NCBI RefSeq assembly: GCF_021739025.1
Contig: NZ_JAKKOT010000009.1
Span: 1 to 64,000, forward strand
Direction: 5' to 3'
From: Gordonia liuliyuniae
Lineage (GTDB): Bacteria; Actinomycetota; Actinomycetes; Mycobacteriales; Mycobacteriaceae
DNA: 64,000 nt
The position numbers were made by a program, and so were the translations under genes. Positions 7,636-16,062 of this stretch are shown in pieces. Within the stretch, counting starts at the first letter, position 1. Every line of letters starts with the position of its first letter. A model generated the notes under the pieces. That model did not search any database. It was given only the letters and a program-made list of their open reading frames with translations, and was not told the DNA's origin.

Positions 7636-9220
7636 ACACCGCTCCCGTCAGCTCGCCCGCACCGTCCGCGAGTTGCTCGCGGACACGGAATCGTTGAAGT
7701 TTCCCCGTTGCCGTCTTCGGCAGCGATGCCGCGAAGACGATGCGCCGCGGCGCCTTGAAGTGCGCCAGCCCGTCGCGACACCAAGTGATCAGTTCGGTTT
7801 CGTCGACGCCGCCCGCAGATTCGGACAGGACGACGGCTGCGACCGGCTTGTCGAGTCCGTTTGCGTCGGCGACACCGACGACGGCCACCTCAACGACCGC
7901 CGGATGTTCCAGCAGTCGGGACTCGACCTCCGACGGCGACACCCAGATGCCGCCAGCCTTCACCATGTCGGAGTTGCGTCCCAGACACGTGTAATCGCCG
8001 TTCTCGTCGCGCACATACGTGTCGCCGGTGATCAGCCATTCCCCGCGGAACACCTGACGGGTGGCGTCGGTGCGCCGCCAGTAGCCCAGGGCGATCGATT
8101 CGCCGCGCACCTGCAGCGCGCCGGGCGTCCCGTCGGCGACGGGTTCGCCGTCGTCGTCGCATATCCGCAGCTCGTAACCGGGGACTGCGGTGCCCGTCGT
8201 GCCAGGGACGATGTGGTCGGGCCGGTTCGACAAAAAGATATGCAGTGCCTCGGTCGATCCGATGCCGTCGATGATGTCGACGCCGAACCGTTCTTTGAAA
8301 CGGCGCAGTAGCGGCGCCGGCAGCGGTTCGCCCGCCGACGTCGCGAGCCGCACCGACGCGAACGCGTCATCGGCGAGGTCGCTGTTGAGGAGCCCGGCGT
8401 AGAAGGTGGGCACCCCGCAGAACAGGGTCGGCTTCTCTGCGGCGACCCGTTCTGCGACGATCGCGGGCGTCGGGCGACGGCGCTCCAAGATCGTGGTCGC
8501 GCCCACCGACAGCGGGAAGAAGACCGAATTGCCGATGCCGTACGCGAAGAACATCTTGGCGACCGACAGACAACGGTCGTCGCGGGTGATGCCGAGGACC
8601 CGGCTGCCGTACGTCTCGCAGACGTGGCGGATGTTGGCGTGCCGGTGCATCGCTGCCTTCGGAGAGCCTGTCGTGCCCGACGTGTATAGCCACAGCGCCC
8701 ACGAGTCGTCGGCGGTGTGCACGTTCTCGCGCAGGTCAGGCGCTGCGGCGCCCCCGCTGGCGACGAATGCGGGCCACGACCATCCGGTCACGCCGTCCGG
8801 CACGCGCAGGTCGCCCGCGCCGTCGAGGACGACGGTGCCGACGTCCGGCGCCGCGGCCAGCCCCTCGTTGACGGCATCGACGAACTCTGCGCTGCACACC
8901 ACCAGATGCGCCCCCGCATCGGCCATGATCTTGCCGAGCTCGGCGCCAGTGAACATCGTCGAGATCGGCACCGCGACGACGCCCGCGCGGAACGCGCCGA
9001 GTATTGCCGCAAGCATCGGGACGTCGTCGGCCATCACGATGAGCACGCGGTCGTCACGGTGCAGGCCGCTCGCCCGATAGGCGGCGGCGACATCGCCGAT
9101 CAGCCGATCGAGCTCGGCGTAGCTGACGGTGCGGGATCCGACCGCGCACGTCCGGTCCCCGTCGCCAGCGTCGACGCGCCGAGTGACGAGGTACTCGGCG
9201 GCGTTGAAGTAGTCGGTCAT
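7631..9220 (-). CDS. Benzoate-CoA ligase
   Basis: A 529-residue ANL-superfamily acyl-CoA ligase. The P-loop-like motif LYTSGTTGSPKAAMH is at about 179-192, the adenylate-binding motif GSTEALHIF follows, GDTYVRDENG precedes the hinge, and the catalytic lysine is in TATGKLQR (Lys507). Benzoate-CoA ligases share the MFFAYGIGNSVFFPLSVGA segment seen here. It activates benzoate (ATP, CoA) to benzoyl-CoA, the entry step of the operon. The ATG at 9220 is only 2 nt after the boxC stop. Its stop overlaps the reductase start within the duplicated repeat. Confidence 0.9.
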   Translation of the reverse strand: MTDYFNAAEYLVTRRVDAGDGDRTCAVGSRTVSYAELDRLIGDVAAAYRASGLHRDDRVLIVMADDVPMLAAILGAFRAGVVAVPISTMFTGAELGKIMADAGAHLVVCSAEFVDAVNEGLAAAPDVGTVVLDGAGDLRVPDGVTGWSWPAFVASGGAAAPDLRENVHTADDSWALWLYTSGTTGSPKAAMHRHANIRHVCETYGSRVLGITRDDRCLSVAKMFFAYGIGNSVFFPLSVGATTILERRRPTPAIVAERVAAEKPTLFCGVPTFYAGLLNSDLADDAFASVRLATSAGEPLPAPLLRRFKERFGVDIIDGIGSTEALHIFLSNRPDHIVPGTTGTAVPGYELRICDDDGEPVADGTPGALQVRGESIALGYWRRTDATRQVFRGEWLITGDTYVRDENGDYTCLGRNSDMVKAGGIWVSPSEVESRLLEHPAVVEVAVVGVADANGLDKPVAAVVLSESAGGVDETELITWCRDGLAHFKAPRRIVFAASLPKTATGKLQRFRVREQLADGAGELTGAVL

Positions 9221-9222
9221 GA

Positions 9223-10923
9223 TCACACCCGGCCGAAGTCGTACTCGCCGCGCTGACCGCTGCCGTACCTGCGGAGTGCACCGTCTGGTCCGGAAGCGTT
9301 GGGGCGGATAAAGATCCAGTTCTGCCACGCGGTGAGGCGACCGAAGATCTTGGTCTCCATCGTCTCCGGTCCGACGAAGCGGTGGTTGGCCTCCATGCCG
9401 GTCAGCGAGTCCGGTGAGAGCGCGGCCCGCTCCTGCAGGACGATGCGCAGTTCGTCGTCGAAGTCGATGTCGTCGAGGGCCATCGTCACCAGGCCCGCGG
9501 TGTCGGCTGCCGCCGCGTCGAGGTCGGAGCCGATAGCGGCGCGGGCGGCGGCCAGGTCGTGCTCACACCCCCAGAAGCGGGACTCGATGCGCGAGAGACA
9601 GTTGCCCATCGGGTAGACGCCGTCGTTGGACGCAGTCAGCCGGATCGTCGCGGGGGCGGCATCGGGATCGATATCCTCGTAGACGCCGTCGAGCATGTAC
9701 TGCCGGTCGGCGGCCAGCGCGATCTCGGCGAGCAACCCGACGAAGGCGCTGCCCGGTTCGATCACGGCGATCAGGCTGCGGCTGGTCACGTCCAGCCGCT
9801 TCATGACTCGCTTGTAGTAGTGGCGGACCTCGCCGACGAACCAGTGGTCGCCGTTCTCCAAGAGTTGAGCGTCGTAGGCGAGCGCGTTGCCTGCGTCGCC
9901 GACCACCCGGAGCACCCATGTGCCCAACAGGTTCTCGTTGGTACGCAGATGCAGGATCAGATCGTCGAGTTCACGAGACACTGCCAACGGCCAGTAGTCG
10001 ACGCCCTGCGCGAGCGCCGCCGCAGCGTCGGCGGGCGGTGCGTCGGTCGGCGCGTGGACGGTGAACTCCACTTTGCGGCCCGCACGATCCAGGGTCGCAG
10101 ACAGGTGAGGATAGGTGATCTCGGTATCGGTGATCTGCCGGTCGAGCGGCGTCAACGCGACGCCCGGACCGCCTGGGCGGTGCGACGACGCTGCCCGTTC
10201 GTGAGCCCGCGCGGTGACGGCTTCGTCGAACGCGTTGCGCGGAACCGTCGAGTCGATGAGGCCCCATTGGACGGCGGTGTCGCCGCGGTAGCCTTCCGAT
10301 TTCGTAGCGAACATGTCGGCACGATCTTTACGAACGTGCCGCTTGTCGACGACGCGGGTCAGCCCGCCGGTGCCGGGGAGGACGCCGAGCAGCGGGACCT
10401 CGGGCAGCGAGACGGTCGACGAGTTGTCGTCGACGAGAATGATCTCATCGCACGCCAACGCCACCTCGTAGCCGCCGCCGGCCGCGGTGCCGTTGAGCGC
10501 CGCGATCCACGTCTGGCCGGAGTTCTCGGTCGCGTCCTCGATGCCGTTGCGGGTCTCGTTGGTGAACTTGCAGAAGTTGACCTTCCACGAGTGCGGCGAC
10601 TGCGCGAGCATCCGGATGTTGGCGCCTGCACAGAACATGCGCTCGAGTCCACCGGTCAGGATCACCGATTTGACCTCGGGATGTTCGAATCGGAGTCGTT
10701 GGACGATGTCGTACAGCTCGATGTCGACGCCGAGGTCGTACGAGTTCATCTTGAGCTGGTAGCCGGGCACCAGGCCGCCGTCCTCGTCGACTTTGAGGGT
10801 GACGGTGGCGATCTCGCCGTCGGTGGCGAGAGTCCAGTGCTTGTACTTGCTCGGGTCGGTGGCGAAGTCGACGACTGGCGGCGCGGTCTGTTCGGGTGCG
10901 GTGGGCTCGTCGAGAACGGTCAT
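9223..10923 (-). CDS. boxC: Benzoyl-CoA-2,3-epoxide ring-opening hydrolase (BoxC)
   Basis: A 566-residue member of the large crotonase subfamily BoxC. It takes 2,3-epoxybenzoyl-CoA, adds two waters and releases formate and 3,4-dehydroadipyl-CoA semialdehyde. The N-terminal crotonase domain shows GLERMFCAGANI and NGTAAGGGYEVALACDE oxyanion motifs and LPEVPLLGVLPGTGG. The second half (about 280-566) has the family's own region, including KRLDVTSRSLIAVIEPGSAF. Length agrees with known BoxC proteins (about 550). I chose the ATG at 10923; the frame is open further upstream but over the boxB gene end. It sits 46 nt after boxB and 2 nt before the ligase. Confidence 0.92.
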   Translation of the reverse strand: MTVLDEPTAPEQTAPPVVDFATDPSKYKHWTLATDGEIATVTLKVDEDGGLVPGYQLKMNSYDLGVDIELYDIVQRLRFEHPEVKSVILTGGLERMFCAGANIRMLAQSPHSWKVNFCKFTNETRNGIEDATENSGQTWIAALNGTAAGGGYEVALACDEIILVDDNSSTVSLPEVPLLGVLPGTGGLTRVVDKRHVRKDRADMFATKSEGYRGDTAVQWGLIDSTVPRNAFDEAVTARAHERAASSHRPGGPGVALTPLDRQITDTEITYPHLSATLDRAGRKVEFTVHAPTDAPPADAAAALAQGVDYWPLAVSRELDDLILHLRTNENLLGTWVLRVVGDAGNALAYDAQLLENGDHWFVGEVRHYYKRVMKRLDVTSRSLIAVIEPGSAFVGLLAEIALAADRQYMLDGVYEDIDPDAAPATIRLTASNDGVYPMGNCLSRIESRFWGCEHDLAAARAAIGSDLDAAAADTAGLVTMALDDIDFDDELRIVLQERAALSPDSLTGMEANHRFVGPETMETKIFGRLTAWQNWIFIRPNASGPDGALRRYGSGQRGEYDFGRV

Positions 10924-10969
10924 GGCGGAGTCCTTCGGATGGGTCGGGTGGGCTGTCGGGGCGCGGCGC

Positions 10970-12463
10970 TCAGGCCAGGCCCTCTTCGGCGAGGTGGACG
11001 TAGTCGAACTCGACGGGCTGCGAGTTGATTCCGGTCTTCGGCGGTGCGATCCAGCTGGCGAACTCGCCGTACTCGTACTCGGGCACCATGAGCGCGGCGA
11101 CGGCCTGGCGGTCGGCATCCGACGGCAGCCAGCCGTCCTTGTGAGCTTCCCAGGCGGCCGCGTCGAGGACGTCGCCGTCCGGGCTGACGTGGACGTCGGC
11201 GTACACGCCGACCTTGCGGTGGAAGCCTTCATGAGGGAGCGTCAGACGCTGCTCGAGTTCGGCGTCCTCGAGTTCCTGATTCCATCGGGTTACGCCGTTG
11301 GCGCAGTCGGCGACGTACTCGTTGCGCAGATCGAGGTTCAACGATCCGAGCGCAGGCACCGTCTTCTCACGGATCTCGCCACCGTCGACATACGCCATGG
11401 TGCGCTCGTCGTCGAGGAGCGTGTGATCGTCCTTGCGACGCGTCTCCTGCCAGCGACCTTTGAGACCTTCGGAGTAGTAGTTGCCCGCATTGGTCGACTG
11501 TTCGGACCCGAACAGGTCCATCGACACCGAGAACTGGAAGTTCAGGTACTTCTGGATGATCGACAGCGGAATGACACCCGCCTCAAAGAGGCTCTTCTCG
11601 TCGTCGGTGCCGAGTTCCTTCATCTTCTGCGCGGTCTTCTCGACGGTGCGCTGGACGCCGGTGGTACCGACGAACATATGGTGCGCCTCTTCTTTGAGCA
11701 TGAACTCGCAGGTGCGCGCCAGCGGGTCGAAGGCCGACTCTTTGAGGGTGCCAAGCTGGTATTTGCCGTCGCGGTCGGTGAAGTAGGTGAACATGAAGAA
11801 CTGCAGCCAGTCGGTGGTCTCTTCGTTGAAGGCTCCGAGGATGCGCGGGTTGTCGAAGTCGCCGGAGTTTCGCTGCAGGAGCTTCTCGGCCTCCTCGCGG
11901 CCCTCGCGACCGAAGTACGCCTGGAGCAGGTAGACCATCGCCCACAGGTGGCGGCCTTCTTCGACGTTGACCTGGAACAGGTTCCGCATGTCGTAGATGC
12001 TCGGTGCCGTGCGGCCAAGGACCCGTTGCTGTTCGACGGACGCCGGCTCGGTGTCGCCCTGCACGACGATCAGCCGCATCAGGTCGGCGCGGTACTCGCC
12101 CGGCACCTCGTTCCAAACCGGTTCGCCCTTGTGCTTGCCGAAGTTGATCTTCTTGTCGGGGTCGGCTTCGGCGAGGAAGATGCCCCAGCGGTACTCCTCC
12201 ATCGGCACGTGATCGAAGTGCGCCCAGCCGTCACGGCCCACCGCGACCGCGGTGCGCAGGTAGACGTCCTTGGTCGGGATCGCCGGACCGAGGTTGCGCC
12301 ACCAGTCGAGGAACTTGGGCTGCCAGCCTTCGAGCGCGCGTTGCAGGCGCCGGTCACCGGCGAGGTCGACGTTGTTCGGAATCTTCTCGCTGTAATCGAT
12401 CTTGCTGAGGGGGCCGGTGGGCTTGGGTGCTTCGCCGGTGCGGTCAGTGGTGGAACTGGTCAT
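10970..12463 (-). CDS. boxB: Benzoyl-CoA 2,3-epoxidase oxygenase component (BoxB)
   Basis: A 497-residue di-iron epoxidase that uses O2 and electrons to form 2,3-epoxybenzoyl-CoA. Candidate iron ligands are visible as Glu139, the ExxH motif at Glu169-His172 (VEEGRHLW), Asp230 and the EEAHH motif (Glu259, His262). These keep the spacing I recall for the characterised 473-residue BoxB with an offset of 19, because this protein has a longer N-terminus. The ATG at 12463 is preceded by an AGGAGA ribosome site. It follows boxD by 58 nt. Electrons probably come from the separate ferredoxin and reductase further down the operon. Confidence 0.93.
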   Translation of the reverse strand: MTSSTTDRTGEAPKPTGPLSKIDYSEKIPNNVDLAGDRRLQRALEGWQPKFLDWWRNLGPAIPTKDVYLRTAVAVGRDGWAHFDHVPMEEYRWGIFLAEADPDKKINFGKHKGEPVWNEVPGEYRADLMRLIVVQGDTEPASVEQQRVLGRTAPSIYDMRNLFQVNVEEGRHLWAMVYLLQAYFGREGREEAEKLLQRNSGDFDNPRILGAFNEETTDWLQFFMFTYFTDRDGKYQLGTLKESAFDPLARTCEFMLKEEAHHMFVGTTGVQRTVEKTAQKMKELGTDDEKSLFEAGVIPLSIIQKYLNFQFSVSMDLFGSEQSTNAGNYYSEGLKGRWQETRRKDDHTLLDDERTMAYVDGGEIREKTVPALGSLNLDLRNEYVADCANGVTRWNQELEDAELEQRLTLPHEGFHRKVGVYADVHVSPDGDVLDAAAWEAHKDGWLPSDADRQAVAALMVPEYEYGEFASWIAPPKTGINSQPVEFDYVHLAEEGLA

Positions 12464-12521
12464 GGTGTCTTCTCCTGTGTCGAGTGGAGTCGGGTCGTGC
12501 GGGAGGATGGGTTGGGGCAGG

Positions 12522-14087
12522 TCATCCGAGGGAACGCAGCAGGTCGGGCCCTGCTTGGACGGCGGTACGTTGCATGTGGTGCTGGACGGCGCGCAGTCCG
12601 CCTTCTTCTTCACCGCCGCCCGCGCGCCCCGGTCCGCCATGAACGAGTTGCGGCATCGGGATCCCGTGTCCGGTCGATTCAGGTGCACTGTCGCGGTCGA
12701 CGACGAGGACGCGCCCGTGGTGGGCGGCGATGCCCAGGACGGTCGCACGGGCGAAGTCTGCGTCGCCGCTGACCACCGAGGCGGCCAGTGATCCCTGACC
12801 GCGCGCGACCTCCGCGATCACGTCGGCGGCCGACCCGTCGTACGGCAGAAGCGTGGAGACGGGGCCGAATGCTTCGATGTCGTGCGCTGCCTGCGACGTC
12901 TCGTCGCCGCGCAGCAGGATCGGGGCGAGGAACGCCCCGATCTCGGGGTCTGCGCCGACGACGTCGACAGTGGTCGGGTCGCCTGCGACGATCCGCGCGT
13001 CCGCGGCGAGTTCGGTGATCTTTGCGCGCACGTCGTCACGCTGGTCGGTGCCGACGAGGGCTCCCATCGTGACGCCGTCGGCGCCGGGGGCTCCGACGAC
13101 CACGTCGGCAAGCCGGGCGGCGAGCGCATCCTGGACGGCGTCGAGGTGGGCGGACGGTACGAACGCGCGGCGGATGGCCGTGCACTTCTGGCCGGCCTTG
13201 GTGGTCATCTCGGTGACGACCTGGTCGACGTAGAGGTCGAACTCCGGGGTCCCGGGCGCAGCGTCCGGGCCGAGAACCGACGCGTTGAGCGAGTCGGCCT
13301 CGGCGGTGAAGCGGACGGAGCGTCCGACGACGCTCGGATGCGATCTCAGGCCGGCAGCGGTCGAGGCCGAGCCGGTGAATCCGACGCTGTCCTGGCCGTC
13401 GAGCAGGTCGAGGAGTCCGTTGACCGGTCCGGCGACGAACTGGAGCGCACCGTCGGGGAGGGCTCCCGATTCGACGATGATCCGCACCGCGTGCTCGGCG
13501 ACGTACGCGGTCGGTGTCGCGGCTTTCGCGAGGGTGGGCACGCCCGCGAGAACTGCGGGAGCCAGCTTCTCTAGCATCCCCCAGACGGGGAAGTTGAAGG
13601 CGTTGATCTGGACCGCGACACCCAGGCGGGAGGTGAGGATGTGCTGTCCGAGGAACAGCCCGTGCTTGCCGAACGCCGTCGGCTCGGGGTCGTCGACGAT
13701 GACAGTTCCGTCGGGGAGTCCTTTGCGTCCGAGTCCGGCGTAGACGAGTGCGGTGCCGAAACCGCCGTCGACGTCGACCTTCGCGTCAGCGCGCGTGGAC
13801 CCGGCCTTCACGGACAGTTCGTACAGTTCGTCCTTGCGTTCACTGAGCGCGGCTGCGGCGGCTTTTAGCGACGCGGATCGTTCGGTGAAAGTCATTGCGC
13901 GGAGGGCGTTTCCGCCGGCGTCGCGAGCGTAGGCGAGGACGTCGGCGAAGTCGACGTCCGCGGCGGCGACTTCGGTGACCGGCGCACCGGTGACCGCGTC
14001 GCGCACGACGCGAGCGTCGCCTGCACCGGTACGCCATTCACCGGCGAGGTAGCTGGGGAGTGTGTCGACCACATCGGCTCCGTTCAT
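12522..14087 (-). CDS. boxD: 3,4-dehydroadipyl-CoA semialdehyde dehydrogenase (BoxD)
   Basis: A 521-residue aldehyde dehydrogenase of the PaaZ/BoxD group. Catalytic Cys302 is in KAGQKCTAIRR, the general base Glu263 in FTAEADSLN, and Asn163 in QINAFNFPVWG. It oxidises the semialdehyde released by BoxC to 3,4-dehydroadipyl-CoA with NADP+. Unlike PaaZ there is no hydratase domain, so length is as expected for BoxD. It is the first gene of the minus-strand operon and lies directly behind the promoter at 14120-14147. The tail (HGGPGRAGGGEEEGG) is typical of these ALDHs. Confidence 0.9.
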   Translation of the reverse strand: MNGADVVDTLPSYLAGEWRTGAGDARVVRDAVTGAPVTEVAAADVDFADVLAYARDAGGNALRAMTFTERSASLKAAAAALSERKDELYELSVKAGSTRADAKVDVDGGFGTALVYAGLGRKGLPDGTVIVDDPEPTAFGKHGLFLGQHILTSRLGVAVQINAFNFPVWGMLEKLAPAVLAGVPTLAKAATPTAYVAEHAVRIIVESGALPDGALQFVAGPVNGLLDLLDGQDSVGFTGSASTAAGLRSHPSVVGRSVRFTAEADSLNASVLGPDAAPGTPEFDLYVDQVVTEMTTKAGQKCTAIRRAFVPSAHLDAVQDALAARLADVVVGAPGADGVTMGALVGTDQRDDVRAKITELAADARIVAGDPTTVDVVGADPEIGAFLAPILLRGDETSQAAHDIEAFGPVSTLLPYDGSAADVIAEVARGQGSLAASVVSGDADFARATVLGIAAHHGRVLVVDRDSAPESTGHGIPMPQLVHGGPGRAGGGEEEGGLRAVQHHMQRTAVQAGPDLLRSLG

Positions 14088-14112
14088 GGGCTGCTATCGG
14101 GGTCTTCCATCT

Positions 14113-14147
14113 CAAAAACACTCTACAACTGTTTTGTACTTCGTCAA
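14113..14147 (-). promoter_or_regulatory. Promoter and candidate PaaX operator of the box operon
   Basis: Minus-strand TTGACG (14142-14147), a 16-nt spacer and TAGAGT (14120-14125) form the promoter upstream of boxD. An imperfect inverted repeat, CAAAAACA then CTCTACAAC then TGTTTTG (14113-14136), covers the -10 box, so a bound repressor would block transcription. The neighbouring PaaX-type protein is the obvious candidate; that link is inferred. Confidence 0.6.
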
Positions 14148-14239
14148 GATATTGTCACATCTTTAGGGTGACCTAACCCACTTGACCAGTGCGAAGTGCC
14201 CTGCCTGACTGCACAAATTCGAGGCACAGAGCGACAACA

Positions 14240-14296
14240 AGCGCTTAACCCTGCCGTTGGTGTCAGTGGGTGACACCAACGGCAGGGTTAAGCGCT
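14240..14296. terminator. Perfect 26-bp hairpin terminator after paaX
   Basis: A perfectly paired 26-bp stem (14240-14265 with 14271-14296) with a 5-nt loop lies 20 nt past the paaX stop. It separates paaX from the box operon promoter. There is no T-run, as is common for actinobacterial terminators. Confidence 0.75.
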
Positions 14297-14316
14297 ACGA
14301 AGCGGGCGCGTCGCGC

Positions 14317-15186
14317 CTAGATGCGCTGTGCGGCGTCCGCTTGGAGTTCGTCCCAGCGAGCCTGCGCGCGACGATGCCACTGCGAATGGCGGTCATGGAA
14401 GACGGCGGCAGCGCGCGGACCGGGCCATTCGTGGTCGAGCAGTTCGCGCGGCAGATCGGGGTCGAGGAACGGGAATCGTCGCCATTCCTGGACCAACGCG
14501 ACCTGAGCCGCGAATGCGTCGACTGCCGACTCCGCACGACGCTCCGAGAACAACCCGAGGAAGTCGAGGTAGCGGGACTCCACGTCGGCGAGATCCCACG
14601 CGGAGGAGACAAGCGACTTCTCGTCGCCGATACCCGAGGCCTCCCCGACCCACGAGAAGGCCTGACCCGTCAGACCGAGCTCGTCAACCACCCGTCGGAC
14701 GCCCTCGACCTTCGAGGTGTCCGGAGTGATCCACAGTCCCGACTGCGGGGATCCCAAGCCGAGCCATGTGAACCGGGTCCGCAGCCGATGCCGCAGTTTG
14801 CGTTGCGTCTCGGGGATCGAGACGGCGAGTGTCAGCCATCTTCCGTCCCACGCCGGTGCGCTGCGCATGAAGCCGTAGATCCGTTCGGCGCCTTCAGTGA
14901 GGAGTTCGACACCCGAATCCGTCAGCTCCCACGCACTGCGTCGCCCGTGACGACTCGACGCGAGCAGCCCCTCCGACGAGGTGCGGGACAGCGCTTGGCG
15001 TGCCGCCCGCTCTTCGACGTCGTGGAGTGCCAACGCATCCAGGATCGTCGCTGTCCAGACCGGCTCCTGTCGCGGCAACGCGAACTCACCCAGGATCGTC
15101 AGCAGCAGCGAGCGAGCGCTGGCCGACCCGACCTCGCGTCGTCGGCTCAGGGGGTTTGACCCCCCGGCCACATGCTCCGCTGTCAC
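14317..15186 (-). CDS. paaX: PaaX-type repressor, probable regulator of the box operon
   Basis: A 289-residue PaaX-family regulator. The N-terminal winged-helix (about 15-90) shows SARSLLLTILGEFALPRQE and the ERAARQALSRTSSEGLL recognition region; the C-terminal PaaX domain follows (WDGRWLTLAVSIPE, RLRTRFTWLGLGSP). Classical PaaX senses phenylacetyl-CoA; here benzoyl-CoA would be the logical ligand, which is inference. I chose the GTG at 15186 because GAGGAGGGG precedes it and the size matches the family; the frame stays open to 15354. It lies directly upstream of the operon on the same strand, is closed by its own terminator, and is divergent from the AceTr-like gene. Confidence 0.87.
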   Translation of the reverse strand: MTAEHVAGGSNPLSRRREVGSASARSLLLTILGEFALPRQEPVWTATILDALALHDVEERAARQALSRTSSEGLLASSRHGRRSAWELTDSGVELLTEGAERIYGFMRSAPAWDGRWLTLAVSIPETQRKLRHRLRTRFTWLGLGSPQSGLWITPDTSKVEGVRRVVDELGLTGQAFSWVGEASGIGDEKSLVSSAWDLADVESRYLDFLGLFSERRAESAVDAFAAQVALVQEWRRFPFLDPDLPRELLDHEWPGPRAAAVFHDRHSQWHRRAQARWDELQADAAQRI

Positions 15187-15421
15187 ATACCCCTCCTCGA
15201 CGATCTGCGGCGACAACACCACCTGGTCAAGCACTATAACGCCCGTGCATACAGCGAAAAGCGAACGCGCGCCGCCCATTCGATCACCGTCCAGCGCGGG
15301 GCCCTCCGATTTCTTTCTACATTTCCATAACGTATCTCCACGTTTATGTATCATTCACCACACTCGCGTCGTCTGCGCGAGCCTCACCGCTCCCCTCTCT
15401 CGCCCTTCGTAAAGGACCCCC
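15187..15421. promoter_or_regulatory. Divergent control region between paaX and the AceTr-like gene
   Basis: This 235-nt gap has a minus-strand TATAGT (15233-15238) suited to paaX, although its -35 is weak. Toward the plus-strand gene there is an AT-rich segment with CATAACG and CGTTTATG arms (about 15326-15349) that could be an operator, and TATGTA as a -10. A CACTATAAC sequence here resembles CACTCTACAAC in the boxD operator, which may mark a shared PaaX site. Confidence 0.35.
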
Positions 15422-15994
15422 ATGAGCACGTCATCGCATATCCCCGTCGGCCCCACGAACACCATCGGAGACCCCGGCGGAGCAGCCCTGTTCACGTTCG
15501 GACTCGCCCTCACCTGGGTCTTCTTCGCCGAGGTGGTCAATCACGACGCGATCGGCGCACTCGTCTTCGGACTCCTCGTCGGAGGGATCGGCCAGACGAT
15601 CGGTGGTGTCCTCGCGATCATCCGCCGAGACAACTACCTCGGAAACCTGCTGATCACTTACGGCATCTGGCTGATCGGCTTCTTCCTTCTGTCGATCCAC
15701 GAGCTCGGCAACGCCGACGCCCGGGCGTTCTGGTCGTTCGCACTCGTCATCCCGTCGGTATTCCTCGCGGTTCCGGCGATCCGCAGTGGAGCGACCGCGA
15801 TCATCGTCGCGTTCGTCTTCCTCATCGCGCTCGAACTTTTCCTCGGTTTCTCCCTCCTGCACGGTGACGTCACGTGGCTGGGCAAGGCCGTCGGCTGGTC
15901 CGCACTCGCGTCGGCGCTGCCGATCTACTACCTGGGCTATGAGCGGCTGATGGGCGCCGTCGCACCGAAGTCGCCCGCCGCTGTCGCCGGCTGA
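15422..15994 (+). CDS. AceTr (GPR1/FUN34/YaaH, SatP-like) membrane transporter
   Basis: A 190-residue integral membrane protein with six predicted hydrophobic helices, the layout of the acetate uptake transporter family (SatP/YaaH). The N-terminal helix begins GDPGGAALFTFGLAL, a variant of the family's NPAPLGL signature, so the family call is good but substrate is open. Family members carry acetate, succinate or other small carboxylates as proton symporters. Its position divergent from paaX suggests it may bring in benzoate or another acid of the pathway; this is inference. An AAAGGA ribosome site precedes the ATG. Confidence 0.65.
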   Translation: MSTSSHIPVGPTNTIGDPGGAALFTFGLALTWVFFAEVVNHDAIGALVFGLLVGGIGQTIGGVLAIIRRDNYLGNLLITYGIWLIGFFLLSIHELGNADARAFWSFALVIPSVFLAVPAIRSGATAIIVAFVFLIALELFLGFSLLHGDVTWLGKAVGWSALASALPIYYLGYERLMGAVAPKSPAAVAG

Positions 15995-16009
15995 CGCATC
16001 GAAGGTGAA

Positions 16010-16038
16010 CAGGGGAGGAACTGCCGAAGTCTCCCCTG
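16010..16038 (+). terminator. Hairpin between the AceTr-like gene and metA
   Basis: Arms CAGGGGAG and CTCCCCTG (16010-16017, 16031-16038) around a 13-nt loop follow the transporter gene by 16 nt. There is no T-run. A TACACT -10-like hexamer for metA begins 11 nt later. Confidence 0.5.
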
Positions 16039-16048
16039 GCCGCAGAAC

Positions 16049-16054
16049 TACACT
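16049..16054 (+). promoter_or_regulatory. -10 element suggesting a leaderless metA transcript
   Basis: TACACT ends 9 nt before the metA ATG at 16063. A start 7 nt past the hexamer falls at about 16061, so the mRNA would be leaderless or nearly so, which is common in this order. The absence of a ribosome site before the ATG agrees. No SAM riboswitch fits in the 68-nt gap. Confidence 0.4.
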
Positions 16055-16062
16055 GGTCGACG

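Noticed and set aside
15995-16062. SAM riboswitch before metA
   Set aside because: The gap is 68 nt, holds a terminator hairpin and a -10 box directly before the start codon, and has no SAM-I/SAM-II-like fold.
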